This document shows, piece by piece, positions 41,685 to 52,256 of a stretch of DNA of 64,000 bases. Source of the DNA: Spiroplasma ixodetis (GTDB taxonomy: Bacteria > Bacillota_I > Bacilli_A > Mycoplasmatales > VBWQ01); assembly GCF_027923845.1 (NCBI RefSeq), contig NZ_AP026933.1:1178001-1242000 (forward strand), read 5' to 3'. Position 1 is the first letter of the stretch. Each line of letters starts with the position of its first letter. The position numbers were made by a program, and so were the translations under genes. Below the pieces are notes generated by a model, which searched no databases, was not told where the DNA came from, and saw nothing but the letters and a program-made list of their open reading frames with translations.

Positions 41685-41967
41685 AGCCAATTATGTCAAA
41701 TTAACAGTAAAACTCAGTAACAGTATTGAAGCAAAATATTACGAAAAAGGTAATAAAGAATTATATTATAGTGTTAGAGGTCAATGAAATGGATTAAATT
41801 ATGTTACTTTAATTTTTAATAAACCAAAATTTTATAAACGATGTATTTTATTAAACAAAAACGATGAAATTATTGTAACTGGTGAAATCTTTAATAATTG
41901 AAATATGAATATAAATCGTGCATTTTGTTCAATAAATGTTAAATGATTTAAAAAATGAAAAGAGTAA
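41674..41967 (+). CDS. Small phage protein, possibly OB-fold/ssDNA binding
   Basis: 97 residues (MKDKANYVKLTVKLSNSIEAK). Alternating hydrophobic strands and the IIVTGEIFNNWNMNINRAFCSINVKWFKKW end resemble small OB-fold single-strand binding proteins (a GEI-type strand, an aromatic-rich tail). The location next to a resolvase fits that. There is no diagnostic motif, so this is a guess. Six TGA codons are Trp. Confidence 0.45.
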
Positions 41968-41970
41968 AAA

Positions 41971-42129
41971 ATGATATTATGAAAAATTTTATTAATAGTA
42001 CCAATATTAATAACAAGCATAACACTAATAATATTTTTAATATTTATTAGTAAAGAATTAAAAAATGAATATAAAATATTAAAAATATTAAGTGAAATTG
42101 CTAATCAAATTGAAAATAAGGAGAAATAA
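41971..42129 (+). CDS. One-helix membrane peptide
   Basis: 52 residues: MILWKILLIVPILITSITLI and a following short hydrophobic stretch form one membrane helix (about 2-28). A charged helical tail follows (KELKNEYKILKILSEIANQI). It is part of the early phage operon. It could be a holin-like or spanin-like factor or an inner-membrane anchor; nothing specific can be said. Confidence 0.5.
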
Positions 42130-42130
42130 T

Positions 42131-42274
42131 ATGAAATATGAAGATAAATGTTCTATGTGCAATAAAGTAAAAGAAAACTTTTTATCCAATACCTGTAATA
42201 GTTGTTGATTAGAATCAGTTAATAAATGAAATAGAAGAAGTTGAAGAAATTTAGGAGACATTGATAATGAATAA
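42131..42274 (+). CDS. Small zinc-ribbon phage protein
   Basis: 47 residues with C-S-M-C and C-N-S-C pairs (KYEDKCSMCNKVKENF, SNTCNSCWLES), a treble-clef/zinc-ribbon spacing that suggests one bound zinc and nucleic-acid contact. A Trp/Arg-rich stretch (NKWNRRSWRNLG) follows, with several TGA Trp codons. It overlaps the next start by 8 bases. Confidence 0.55.
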
Positions 42275-42404
42275 AGAAAAATTACTTAAATATATGAAAG
42301 ATATAATTAAATGAACTAAAAAAATTAATTATACAAACTCTGATTTTGACAAAAATATTTTAAATTTATTAATTGAAAAAATAGAAAAAGGTGAATTTGA
42401 CTAA
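42267..42404 (+). CDS. Small phage protein (MNKEKLL group)
   Basis: 45 residues, MNKEKLLKYMKDIIKWTKKI, ending EKIEKGEFD. Similar start and end to 40973 and 43495. Helical and charged; unknown function. It shares its last base with the next start (TAATG-type overlap). Confidence 0.5.
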
Positions 42405-42649
42405 TGATAATATTACCTACTTTGTTTGAAAATAAAGATGAAATTGAAATATTATCACCATTTCCAAAAGCAATTCATACAAGTAATGATATTAGAACAA
42501 TTATTTTAAGACAATACCCAAATGTTAAATCAAAACACATAATTGTTTCTGACCCAGAAAGTAATGTTGCATTAATAGTTGGTGATAATGATGTTTATCA
42601 AGGTTGAATTAAAGTAACAGTTAAAAAATTAGAAATTAAAGGAGAATAA
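42404..42649 (+). CDS. Hypothetical phage protein
   Basis: 81 residues, MIILPTLFENKDEIEILSPF, likely a compact alpha/beta fold (IIVSDPESNVALIVGDND), ending GWIKVTVKKLEIKGE. Not recognised. Its position between early genes and a membrane protein gives no clear role. Confidence 0.5.
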
Positions 42650-42650
42650 A

Positions 42651-43478
42651 ATGCCAAATATAGAAAATCAATCAAATTATACTTTAATTAAATTAATTAG
42701 AACTGGAATAAGCCCAATTTGTGCAATGATTGGTACAAGTGCTTATTATGGTCAAGTAATAAGTAATCCAGTATTAGGTTCAATTAATAGTTTATTATTT
42801 GGTAAAAAATTAGGTTTAGATATATGAAATTTAAATCAAAGACCAAATACTAAAACTAAATTAATTAATAGTGGTAAAAAAATATTACTAGGATTAGGGA
42901 CTATTGGTTTAGCAAATTATAGTAAATGAACAGAAAATAATATTACTCCAATTATTCCAACAACACCAACTCCAATCACTACTACAACTACAACAGAAGG
43001 TCCACCATGATTACTATTAAATAAACAAGAACATCAGTCATTAATGGATTGAGATACATATATTAGTTTAAATGCTTATGGTATTTCAAATCTTATTAGT
43101 GGATTAACTGAGTTAATACCTAATAAATTTGAAGCAATAAGAAAGATTTGTAATATGGCTACTGGTGGATGTTTAATATCAAGTGGTGTAGCAATGGGTA
43201 TAAATAATGATTTTAATAATGCTTATGCAGTACCTACCATAATTGCTGGTGCAAGTGAAATAATCCATAATTTATTACCTATGGAAACTACACATCATAA
43301 TGAAGAAATGCAAGAAACATCATTTAATGATGAAACTGCAAGATTAGTAAATGATAATAGATTCACAATTAATAGTGAAACAACTAGTCAATATTATGGT
43401 AGTGATAATATGAGCGAAGTTCCATTAAATCATGATAATGCTTCACTAAATTGAGATTATAATCACATGAGTTTATAA
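42651..43478 (+). CDS. Phage membrane protein with Thr-rich linker
   Basis: 275 residues. Two or three hydrophobic segments are seen (ISPICAMIGTSAYYGQVIS, KKILLGLGTIGLANY, GGCLISSGVAMGI). A Pro/Thr linker (IIPTTPTPITTTTTTEG) stands at about residue 105, and a hydrophilic Asn/Glu/Ser-rich tail follows. This may be a virion or host-membrane protein. No family was recognised. It follows the previous gene by one base and ends before an AGGAGG site. Confidence 0.55.
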
Positions 43479-43494
43479 AGGAGGTGAATAATTT

Positions 43495-43653
43495 ATGAAT
43501 AAAGAAAAATTACTTGAATATTATAATAATGAAATTCAGACATATAAAGAAAGAATGGAACAATTAAATAAAGAAATTGCCTTATTAGTAAGCATTATAA
43601 GTAATTCAAAATCGATGATTGAAAGAATTAATGGTGGTCAATTTGATGAATAA
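43495..43653 (+). CDS. Small coiled-coil phage protein
   Basis: 52 residues, MNKEKLLEYYNNEIQTYKER, a coiled coil over its whole length, ending INGGQFDE. Related by its start to 42267. AAAGGAGGTG lies ahead of the start. Confidence 0.5.
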   Translation: MNKEKLLEYYNNEIQTYKERMEQLNKEIALLVSIISNSKSMIERINGGQFDE

Positions 43654-43695
43654 TCAAAAAAATAAACAATAAATAATTGAAAGGAAAATATCCAC

Positions 43696-43884
43696 ATGAA
43701 AGAATTTTTACATGAATTAATAATTATTGGAACAAGTGTTGGAACATTAATTTGCAGAGAAATTATTGTTTTATTAAAAAGATTTATCACAACTCCAAAA
43801 CATGTTAGATCAAATAACAAAATTATCAAACATCAAAAAAAATTAGCAAAATTAAATGAAAAGATTAATAAAGAAAATAAATAA
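43696..43884 (+). CDS. One-helix phage protein
   Basis: 62 residues: a helix MKEFLHELIIIGTSVGTLIC (membrane, residues about 5-20) and a basic Lys-rich tail (KHQKKLAKLNEKINKENK). It stands directly before the scaffold and capsid genes. The layout fits a membrane-bound assembly or lysis factor; unknown. Confidence 0.5.
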   Translation: MKEFLHELIIIGTSVGTLICREIIVLLKRFITTPKHVRSNNKIIKHQKKLAKLNEKINKENK

Positions 43885-43900
43885 AAAAGTGGTGATGTAA

Positions 43901-44278
43901 ATGTTAGAAAATGAAAATAATGTTCAACAAACAACTGAACCTTTAACTGAAAATAATGCTTCTTCACAAGAAATAGAAAATAAAGTTAATGAAGCAGAAA
44001 ATAAGTTAAATAAACTTAATCAAGAAATTAAAGAAAAAGAAATGATTAATATATTTAAAAAATATCAAGTTAAAAGTGAATTTTATGATTATTTAAAATT
44101 TAAAACTAATAATTTAGAAAATTCAAAAATTGAAGAAACTATTAAAAAAATGATTAAAGAACAACCAGTATTTAAAGAAACAATTAATACAGGTGGCAAA
44201 CCACAGACAATAATAACAAATCAACCAAATTCAATAAAAAGTACTTTATTGGATTATAAAAAGAAAAATAATTTATAA
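43901..44278 (+). CDS. Likely capsid scaffolding protein
   Basis: 125 residues: an acidic, flexible N-terminus (MLENENNVQQTTEPLTENNA), a coiled coil (about 25-55, NEAENKLNKLNQEIKEKEM), and a basic C-terminus (LLDYKKKNNL). Size, composition and the position directly before the capsid gene match the small phage scaffold proteins (DUF4355/GP20-like) of Gram-positive phages. There is no sequence motif that proves it. GGTGATG serves as ribosome site. Confidence 0.6.
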   Translation: MLENENNVQQTTEPLTENNASSQEIENKVNEAENKLNKLNQEIKEKEMINIFKKYQVKSEFYDYLKFKTNNLENSKIEETIKKMIKEQPVFKETINTGGKPQTIITNQPNSIKSTLLDYKKKNNL

Positions 44279-44296
44279 CAGAAAGGAAAATAAAAA

Positions 44297-45477
44297 ATGG
44301 CAGTACCATTCAATAAAAATTTAGATAATACCGAAAAATTAGTAGAAGCACCAGAGTTTATAGAATTTTATAAACAATCAAATTCACCATGAGCAAGTTT
44401 TTTTCCTATCGAAATGGTTAATTCAACAAAAATTGAATTTATAGTTAAAAAACCAAAAAATTCAGAAATTAAAGTATTAAAATGAAATGATAAAAGCAAA
44501 GGATTAGATGTTAGTTATGCTGAAACTGTTAAAATTTTAAAATTAATTAAAGAAGAAGCGGTTGCGGGTGAAATAATTGCTAATGTTGATTTAAATGCTG
44601 AAAATGGACAAAATTTATTAAATACAATGCAATATGAAGTTGCTAATGACTTAGCAGATTATTTAGCAAATAATGATACAAATGTAATTGCAAAATATGC
44701 AACTAAAATAGACATTACTGATAAAACACCATTAGGATATTTAAAATCAATGTTAGATGCTTGAAATACTTTATTTCAACTAAGAAATAGTAATAATTGT
44801 CGTTTTTTATTACTAATAATCTTTATGATACTATTGTTTATTTAGCCAATAATAAAGGTCTAATTACTGATAATCAAATTGCTCAACAATTAAGATTAAA
44901 TGGAAATGATTTATACATCAAAGGTGTACTATGTCAAATTGTAATGGATGATTATATGACATTTACTGATAATAATGAAACTAAAATTATGTCTTTTGTT
45001 TTAGCAACACCAAGAGCAATGAAAAGATATATGTTACAAAATACAGTTGTATATGTTCAAGATATTGCTGATGGTAAAGTTGGAAGAAGATATTTAGTTG
45101 GTGGAGAAGTAACTGGTGAATCAATACCCTATATAACAGATGAAGAAACAACTTCACGCTGAATGTTATGTGCAATTGTTAATAATGATAAAAATGATTT
45201 AAAAACTAAAATTACAAGTTTAACAACTGATATTACTGCAAATGTTAATAACAATAATAGTGAATTAAATACACAAATAAAAAGTACTAATGAACTTAAA
45301 TCATTAAATCCTAATTTAACAAATCCAACTATTAAATATTTTAGTGATGCACAAGGAAAAACTAATGTAAGTAATCAAAAACAAAAAGCGGGTGAGTTAT
45401 ACATAGTTATTTCTTCAAATGTTAATGATTTAAATTATAAAGGTTCAACAAATCCAATTAAAATAACTCTTAAATAA
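44297..45477 (+). pseudogene. Major capsid protein candidate with internal frame change
   Basis: Frame 0 (44297-44845) starts MAVPFNKNLDNTEKLVEAPE and gives 182 residues. The -1 frame continues from FITNNLYDTIVYLANNKGLI to TNPIKITLK at 45477, for a total of about 393 residues. Features fit an HK97-type capsid protein: N-terminal arm, a helix YEVANDLADYLANND (spine-helix-like), an ATPRAMKRYMLQNTV stretch, and the position after the scaffold. The switch is at CGT TTT TTA, which contains T-TTT-TTA in slippery phase. Either one T was lost or a programmed -1 shift makes the long form. Confidence 0.65.
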
Positions 45478-45781
45478 AGGAAATTAAATGCCATGCCAAT
45501 TGGTACAACTAGTACAGCAATACTTTTAAACATAAATAAACCAAAACATACTAGAATAAGTAAACAACAAGAAAATAAAAGTTTTTGATGAGAAATTTTA
45601 GAAATGATTGGTGTACAAGTTATAGCAGTAGCACTTGCTCCTTTTACTGGTGGATTAAGTGAAAGTGTAGCCCTTGGATTAGGTGCAAGTGATTTAATTG
45701 CTAGTATTAGTGCTGTTGGTGTAGAATTTTTAACTGATTTTACTATTAATCAAGTTTATGATTATTTAAAAGGAAATGTAA

Positions 45782-46644
45782 GAACCTGTTTAGAATCTTT
45801 TTAATAAAATTGAAATAAAGGACAGAACAACCATTTGTAAACTAGTATTTAGTTTTCTTTCACAATTTTTTCATAATCTTCTGCATTTTTCTAATCATGC
45901 AAAGCTTCGTTCTACAACTCATCTTTTTGGTAGTACTACAAAAGAATGTAATTCATTACGTTTTACAACTTCAACATTTGCATTTATGATTGTTTTGATT
46001 GCAGAAGCAAATTTTTCACCAGTATAGCCAGCATCTACTATTATTTTTTGAACTGTAGAAAGATTTTCTTTTTCACTTTTAATCATTATGATAGCACTAT
46101 TACGATCTGTTTTTTCTGCTGTAGTTATGTAAATTGCATGTGGTAAACCTTGCGTATCAACTGCAATATGACGTTTTATTCCTGAAATCTTTTTACCAGC
46201 ATCATAACCTTTATTTTCAGTAGTATCTGTATTTTTAACACTTTGCGAATCAATTATACAAAAACTAGTTTTTTCTTTTCGATGATTCTTAATACGAATC
46301 TTTTTAACTAATTTTTTTAAAATTAATTGCAATACACTAGGTTCTTTATCATTGTTTTTACTTCAAATTTGGAAATAATAATATACAGTTTGTCATTTTG
46401 GAAAATTTTTTGGTAACATTCTTCATTGACAACCACTTTTTAATACATATAAAACTGCACAAAACACTTCATATAAATCTAAATTTCTTGGTTTTGTTTT
46501 CTTTTTGCTGTTTTCTAAAGTTGATTTTATGTTCTCAAATTGTTCTTTAGTAACATGACTTGGATAATTTTTATGCATATATACCTCTTATTTTAAAATA
46601 TATAGTAATTTTACCTTATTTTCTAAAAGATTCTAAACAGGTTC
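45782..46644 (-). mobile_element. IS5-family element, left of captured cassette
   Basis: 863 bp, complete. The left flank is the phage gene with TAA, the right flank TTA and foreign DNA, so no duplication belongs to this copy alone. Its left flank pairs with the right flank of the copy at 47514, which shows that both copies and the DNA between them occupy one original insertion site. Confidence 0.92.
45790..46578 (-). CDS. IS5-family DDE transposase
   Basis: 262 residues, intact, the same as 20872-21660 with V in LYEVFCAV. Asp in CIIDSQS and VDAGYTG and Glu in VVERSFAW are present. It is read from ATG 46578 behind GAGG. Confidence 0.92.
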
Positions 46645-47513
46645 TTAGAATATTTATTTCTATAATAACAAGCACGGCATACAGTATTTTCAGTTTCTTT
46701 CTTTTCAGTTTGTAATATATTATCCAACTTATCTAATCCTACTACTCTAATATCATCAACAGTAAAATCTAATGCTTGTGATTGTTCATAGTCTTTAACA
46801 GTACTTAATTCACTCTTTAAAGAATGAATATAATTTAAAGCACGACTATTATATCTTTGTAAATAAGACCTAGGAAATCATAAACTAAAAGTCATAGTTT
46901 CACCACTATAACTTGGTGGTAAACCACCACGTTTAATTATTCGCTTTGTTTGTCTTTTAGATAATACAACTTTATTATAATCATCAATATTAGTGTAAAT
47001 ATTTAATTTAAACTTAACTAAAAATAACAAAATACGCATTCTTTTAACTTGCACAATATATTCCACTTTTTCACGTGCTTGTTTTGGTATTCTATCGGGG
47101 TGTTGTTCAATCATATACATAATTCCATTAAAATTATGACCTATTAATTTACAAAACATTCCCAAACTTTCTTGTGTTTCTTTAAATTCGGGTGACAAAT
47201 CATTACTATTAATTTTCAAACCTAACTCATCTAAAACAACCATATCACACTCTTTAAAAGCATAATTACTATTTAATTGATTAAATTTAAAAACATCATC
47301 ATAAGAACAACGATAACTATATTCATTACGTACTTTAATAGGAATAGGACTTACTACTCTACCTTTATGTTTTTGTGCTAAACAACAAGCAAGAGCAGAT
47401 TTACCAGTTCTTGGAGGTGCAGAAATAATATAACTACCTACACGTTGTAATATCTTTATATTTTTTCTAGTTATTAAAAATGGATACAATATTATTAATA
47501 ATAAAAGTCCTAA
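46645..47513 (-). pseudogene. P-loop ATPase fragment (Zot/morphogenesis-like), both ends cut
   Basis: About 285 residues, open across the whole segment and into both IS5 copies. An N-terminal hydrophobic helix (LGLLLLIILYPFLI) comes first. Walker A follows as SAPPRTGKSALACC (about 36-49) and Walker B as ECDMVVLDELG (about 104-114), then an IMYMIEQHPDRIP strand and a C-terminal CRAC pair. This arrangement resembles the Zot/gpI assembly ATPases of filamentous phages (spiroplasma plectroviruses are of that kind) or another phage motor. It runs against the surrounding genes and was brought in with the IS5 pair. Confidence 0.6.
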
Positions 47514-48376
47514 GAACCTGTTTAGAATCTTTTTAATAAAATTGAAATAAAGGACAGAACAACCATTTGTAAACTAGTATTTAGTTTTCTTTCACAATTT
47601 TTTCATAATCTTCTGCATTTTTCTAATCATGCAAAGCTTCGTTCTACAACTCATCTTTTTGGTAGTACTACAAAAGAATGTAATTCATTACGTTTTACAA
47701 CTTCAACATTTGCATTTATGATTGTTTTGATTGCAGAAGCAAATTTTTCACCAGTATAGCCAGCATCTACTATTATTTTTTGAACTGTAGAAAGATTTTC
47801 TTTTTCACTTTTAATCATTATGATAGCACTATTACGATCTGTTTTTTCTGCTGTAGTTATGTAAATTGCATGTGGTAAACCTTGCGTATCAACTGCAATA
47901 TGACGTTTTATTCCTGAAATCTTTTTACCAGCATCATAACCTTTATTTTCAGTAGTATCTGTATTTTTAACACTTTGCGAATCAATTATACAAAAACTAG
48001 TTTTTTCTTTTCGATGATTCTTAATACGAATCTTTTTAACTAATTTTTTTAAAATTAATTGCAATACACTAGGTTCTTTATCATTGTTTTTACTTCAAAT
48101 TTGGAAATAATAATATACAGTTTGTCATTTTGGAAAATTTTTTGGTAACATTCTTCATTGACAACCACTTTTTAATACATATAAAACTGCACAAAACACT
48201 TCATATAAATCTAAATTTCTTGGTTTTGTTTTCTTTTTGCTGTTTTCTAAAGTTGATTTTATGTTCTCAAATTGTTCTTTAGTAACATGACTTGGATAAT
48301 TTTTATGCATATATACCTCTTATTTTAAAATATATAGTAATTTTACCTTATTTTCTAAAAGATTCTAAACAGGTTC
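47514..48376 (-). mobile_element. IS5-family element, right of captured cassette
   Basis: 863 bp, complete, direct repeat of the 45782 copy. TAA stands on both sides, but the outer right TAA also matches the TAA left of the 45782 copy, and the phage gene reads through if everything between is removed. Confidence 0.92.
47522..48310 (-). CDS. IS5-family DDE transposase
   Basis: 262 residues, intact and apparently identical to 45790-46578. The pair could move the enclosed DNA as a composite transposon or recombine with each other to release it as a circle with one IS5. Confidence 0.92.
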
Positions 48377-49812
48377 TAACAAAATTAAATACTTTTTTAA
48401 ATTTATTACCTGCATTTGCTGGACTTAATAAAATTAGTCGTGGTTATCGCACAACTAAATTTATTAAACTAGCACAAGAAACTAAAACATTAGAACAAGT
48501 TGGTATTAAAGAAGCAAAAAATTTACAAGAAATTATTAGTCAAGTAAGTGGAAAAGAAATTTTAACAGATAAAATTATTGGTAATAAACGTTATTTAATG
48601 AATTATAGTTTTACTCCTAATCGTGAAACAGTATTACGAGATTTAGGTTATGTTGCTGAAAGAGAATATAAAAATAATTTTCAAAAATTAGAAATACAAA
48701 AGTTAAAAGAACACTTATTATTACAAAATACATTAATAAAATTAAGTCCACAATTAACTCCTAAATTTAAAATTAAAGATATTGAAAAAGCAAATAACTT
48801 TTTAAAAAAATTTAATACTGATTTAAAAGAAGTATTAAAAATGAATCAACATGATTGATTAAATTTAGTTCATACAATACATACAGAAAATAGATATGGA
48901 AAAACTTTAATTTTAGATTTACAAAAAATTCGTGCTAATGCTATTAAATTTAATTTTAAAAATAATGTTATTCATCAACTTGTTTTAAAAGCAAATCAAA
49001 CTTTTAAATATTTTGATATTAGATTTTATTTAAAAAAAGGTTTAAATAAATTTTGAAAAGATACACCATATTTTGAAAAAATACGAGAAAGTATATATAA
49101 ATTACAAGAAAAATTTGAAAAGTTAGAAAAACAAGCATTTGAAAAAATTCAGAAATTAAAAGAAAAAGCAACTGATTTATTTACTAGTGCAGAAAAAAGA
49201 GCAATTAAACATGCACAATTAATTCCATTAAATTCACCAGTATTTATGGGTTGTAAAATTCAACCTTTGTCATTAGATAAATGTGCAATTACTATTTATC
49301 ATCGTAATCCTAAATATAAACCAATTACAGTTGTTGATAGTATTCTTAAAGCAAAAACTTTTGTTACACAAATACATCCATTTCATTGATATCGTTGATA
49401 TAGTGGTTGATACATTGGTTATGGTGTTAATCGTAATAAATGATTAAAAGCAATAGCATTTGCTCCACCAGTGGTGCAACAAGTAATTAGAGATAGTTTT
49501 AAAGTATATAGAGAAATATTTAGAACTATTAGAACTTATCATAAAGTAGTAAATGTTATTAATAATCCTATTGAAAATATTAACAAATCATTTAAAAATG
49601 TTGGTTTAAAGTTTTCAGTTAATACTTTATTTGGTACTGGATTATTACATCATTTAGAAAAGTTTGCATATAGTCAAGTTGTAACAAAAAGTAAGAAAAA
49701 ATTAAAAAAAAGTAAAAATAAAATACAAAAAGAAATTGAGCATATAACACATAAAAAAACAAAAAAACATACTCATCATTATAAACAAGCATTTTTTAAG
49801 GAATGATAAATT

Positions 49813-52113
49813 ATGATTAATAAACTTTGAACTGATGTCAGTCTTGAAAATTATAATAACTGATATCCATTAACTGGAAAAATTACAGAAACCCCACAGC
49901 AATATATACAAACATGATCTAATGTTAATGATTGATTTAAAACTTTTGCTATTCGTGCTCAAAATGATATTAATGCTTATCTTGATTTTATTTTATCTAA
50001 ATTTCCTTTCGATAGTTTTAAAGATGAATTAATTAAAGAAACATTAAGAGATATGGTTTATGTTATGGTTGAACATTGAGTATTTAATCGTACACCAATT
50101 GAATTTAATGTTGATGCTACTATTCAATTTAATAATGGTACTCAATTTAGTGCAAATAGTACTCCTACGATTAATGTTTGAGATTTAGCACCAAGTAGAA
50201 TGAAAATATGAGCAAGATTAACAGAATTAAAACAAATATTTTCAAGTTATAATGATGATGAAATAGATGTTGAAAAAATTGATTTAAAAGCATTTTATAC
50301 TAGAAATCAAGTTGATGAATTAATTCAACAACAAAAAGAATTTACATTATCAAAACAAATTAAATTATATGATGATTTAGTTGATGATAATGAAAATGAA
50401 ATATATAGAGGTCCTGTTAGTAAATTTATTAATAAAGGTTATGTTGCAACTGATTATGATAAAGAAACTGAAACAATGATTTTAGATTGACCTGATGAAA
50501 TTGGTACATTACCCCCCGAAGCATTACAAAATAATCCACAAATTGGTGATTATACACATGCACCAACTTGTGATTTTTCTGCTAAACAACAAAAACGAAT
50601 TACTACAAATGAAAATGAAATTACCAAATTAAATACTGAATTAATTAAAGCAAATGAAAATATTAATGATGTTAAAAATAATTGATTTAATATTGAAACT
50701 AGTCCTTTATGAAAAAAAATGAATTCTTTTATCCCTAGTAGTCAATTTGGTAAAACATATTTAGCAATATGAGGTTACATTTATCAATCTTCTAGTGATC
50801 CTACTGATAATTATATATATGGGGATAAAAAAACTATATTTAATCTACGTGGTGAAATTCAAAGAACAACACAAAAAACTATTAAATTAGATGAGTTAAA
50901 TGTAAATGATAATGTAAAAATACAATTATTATTTACTAAGGAAGGAAATGATATTACTGTTGTCTCTAATAATGATAATTACACATCTGCTTCTATTCTT
51001 TTATATCAATATATTGGAAAAGGAACACCAACTGAATTTATAGCAGAAGAAGGTACTGAACGTGATTATTATACAAAACTAGAAACTAATAATTTATTAG
51101 ATAAAAAACAAAATAAATTAATTGCTGGTACTAATATAACTATTGATAAAGATAATAAAATTAGTGCTATTGGTGGTTCTACTGATTTAACTGATTATTA
51201 TAAAAAAGAAGAAATAGATAAAAAATTAGAAGATACAAAAGCATTATTTCCAATTGCTTTTTCTATGAATGCTATTGGTCAAGAAATTCCTAATTTAGAA
51301 ACTACTAATAAAACAGTTGTTGGTGCTATTAATGAAAATAAAACTAATATTGATAAAAAACAAGATAAAGAAAATTGAAAAATAATAGGTAAAAGTATAA
51401 ATAATCGTACATGAGAAGATTTTGCTCTTAGTTTTAATAAATATTATAGAGTATTTATAACATGAGATAAACCACCTTTTAATCAAACAAGTGTAAAACT
51501 AAAAATAGAATTTAAATCTAGTTCTACTCATATAGGTGGAGATTATATGCTTGTTAAAGGTAAAATTGATAATGAAGAAGCTTCATTAATTATTAAATTA
51601 GGAACTGTTGGAGGTAAAAGTCAATTAATTATTATTGGAGGAAATAAACAATATGGAAATATATTTTCATTAGAAGAATTACAAGATACTATTAAAGTAG
51701 ATATTCAATCAAAAGTACAAATAAGGTCTGGTAGTTTAACTACAAATGAAATAGAAGAAAATATTTGAGATATTGAATTAAAAAATAATCCAACACCAAG
51801 TCCAAGTGGTTTAAATTGAAAAGAAGTAGGAACAAGAGAAAAAAATCAATGAGATAATTGACAAATTACTTATAATTTTATAGTTAATAAACGATACAGA
51901 GTTTATTATTCTTGAAATATATATAATCCAGTTTTTGCAATTCAAGAATTTATTATAACTGATAATAAAATAGCAGGTGTAGAAATAGAAGTCTTTAACA
52001 ATAATAGTAATGTATTAGTTTTATCAGTTAATCATGCAAAATTTATTACTATTTATTCTTTAAAAGGTAATGATAAAGGAAATACATGAAAATTAGAAGA
52101 ATTACAGGAATAA
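49813..52113 (+). CDS. Phage tail fibre / receptor-binding protein
   Basis: 766 residues. The N-terminal part (MINKLWTDVSLENYNNWYPL, to about 190) looks like a virion-attachment domain similar to the BppU-like starts of Gram-positive phage fibres. The middle contains classic fibre motifs: YYTKLETNNLLDKKQNKLIAG followed by TNITIDKDNKISAIGG, and NKTVVGAINENKTNIDKKQ. Two similar C-terminal modules, each opening NWK(I/E)...W-D/W-E-F, end in strands rich in aromatic residues and would bind the host surface. Many TGA codons are Trp. It starts four bases after the previous stop. Confidence 0.8.
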
Positions 52114-52117
52114 TATT

Positions 52118-52240
52118 ATGTTTTTTAAAATTATAAAAATTATTTTAGGTTTAATTGGAGTTTTATTATCTTCTGCTGTTGCTGGTTTAATTATATTTAT
52201 TATAGTAAAAATTGTATTAAAAATTAATCAAATATTTTAG
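52118..52240 (+). CDS. Holin-like one-helix peptide
   Basis: 40 residues, MFFKIIKIILGLIGVLLSSA, with one long membrane helix and short basic ends. Lying between fibre and portal genes, it is the best candidate for a small holin or a virion membrane peptide. A wall-less host needs no endolysin, and none is seen. The call rests on size and hydrophobicity only. Confidence 0.5.
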   Translation: MFFKIIKIILGLIGVLLSSAVAGLIIFIIVKIVLKINQIF

Positions 52241-52256
52241 AAAGGTGGTGAATATT

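Larger units (their letters stand above)
45493..49809 (+). pseudogene. Large phage internal/structural protein, split by IS5 cassette
   Basis: The N-terminal piece 45493-45781 (MPIGTTSTAILLNINKPKHT) and the C-terminal piece 48377-49809 join in frame over a single TAA duplicate, as ...YDYLKGNVTKLNTFLNLL..., giving about 570 residues. A hydrophobic stretch lies near residues 40-80 (IAVALAPFTGGLSESVALGLG). Long coiled coils follow (KLEKQAFEKIQKLKEKATDL), and the C-terminus is basic (KKTKKHTHHYKQAF). Not recognised. A membrane-active, helical internal virion or ejection protein is possible. It sits between capsid and fibre genes. Confidence 0.6.
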
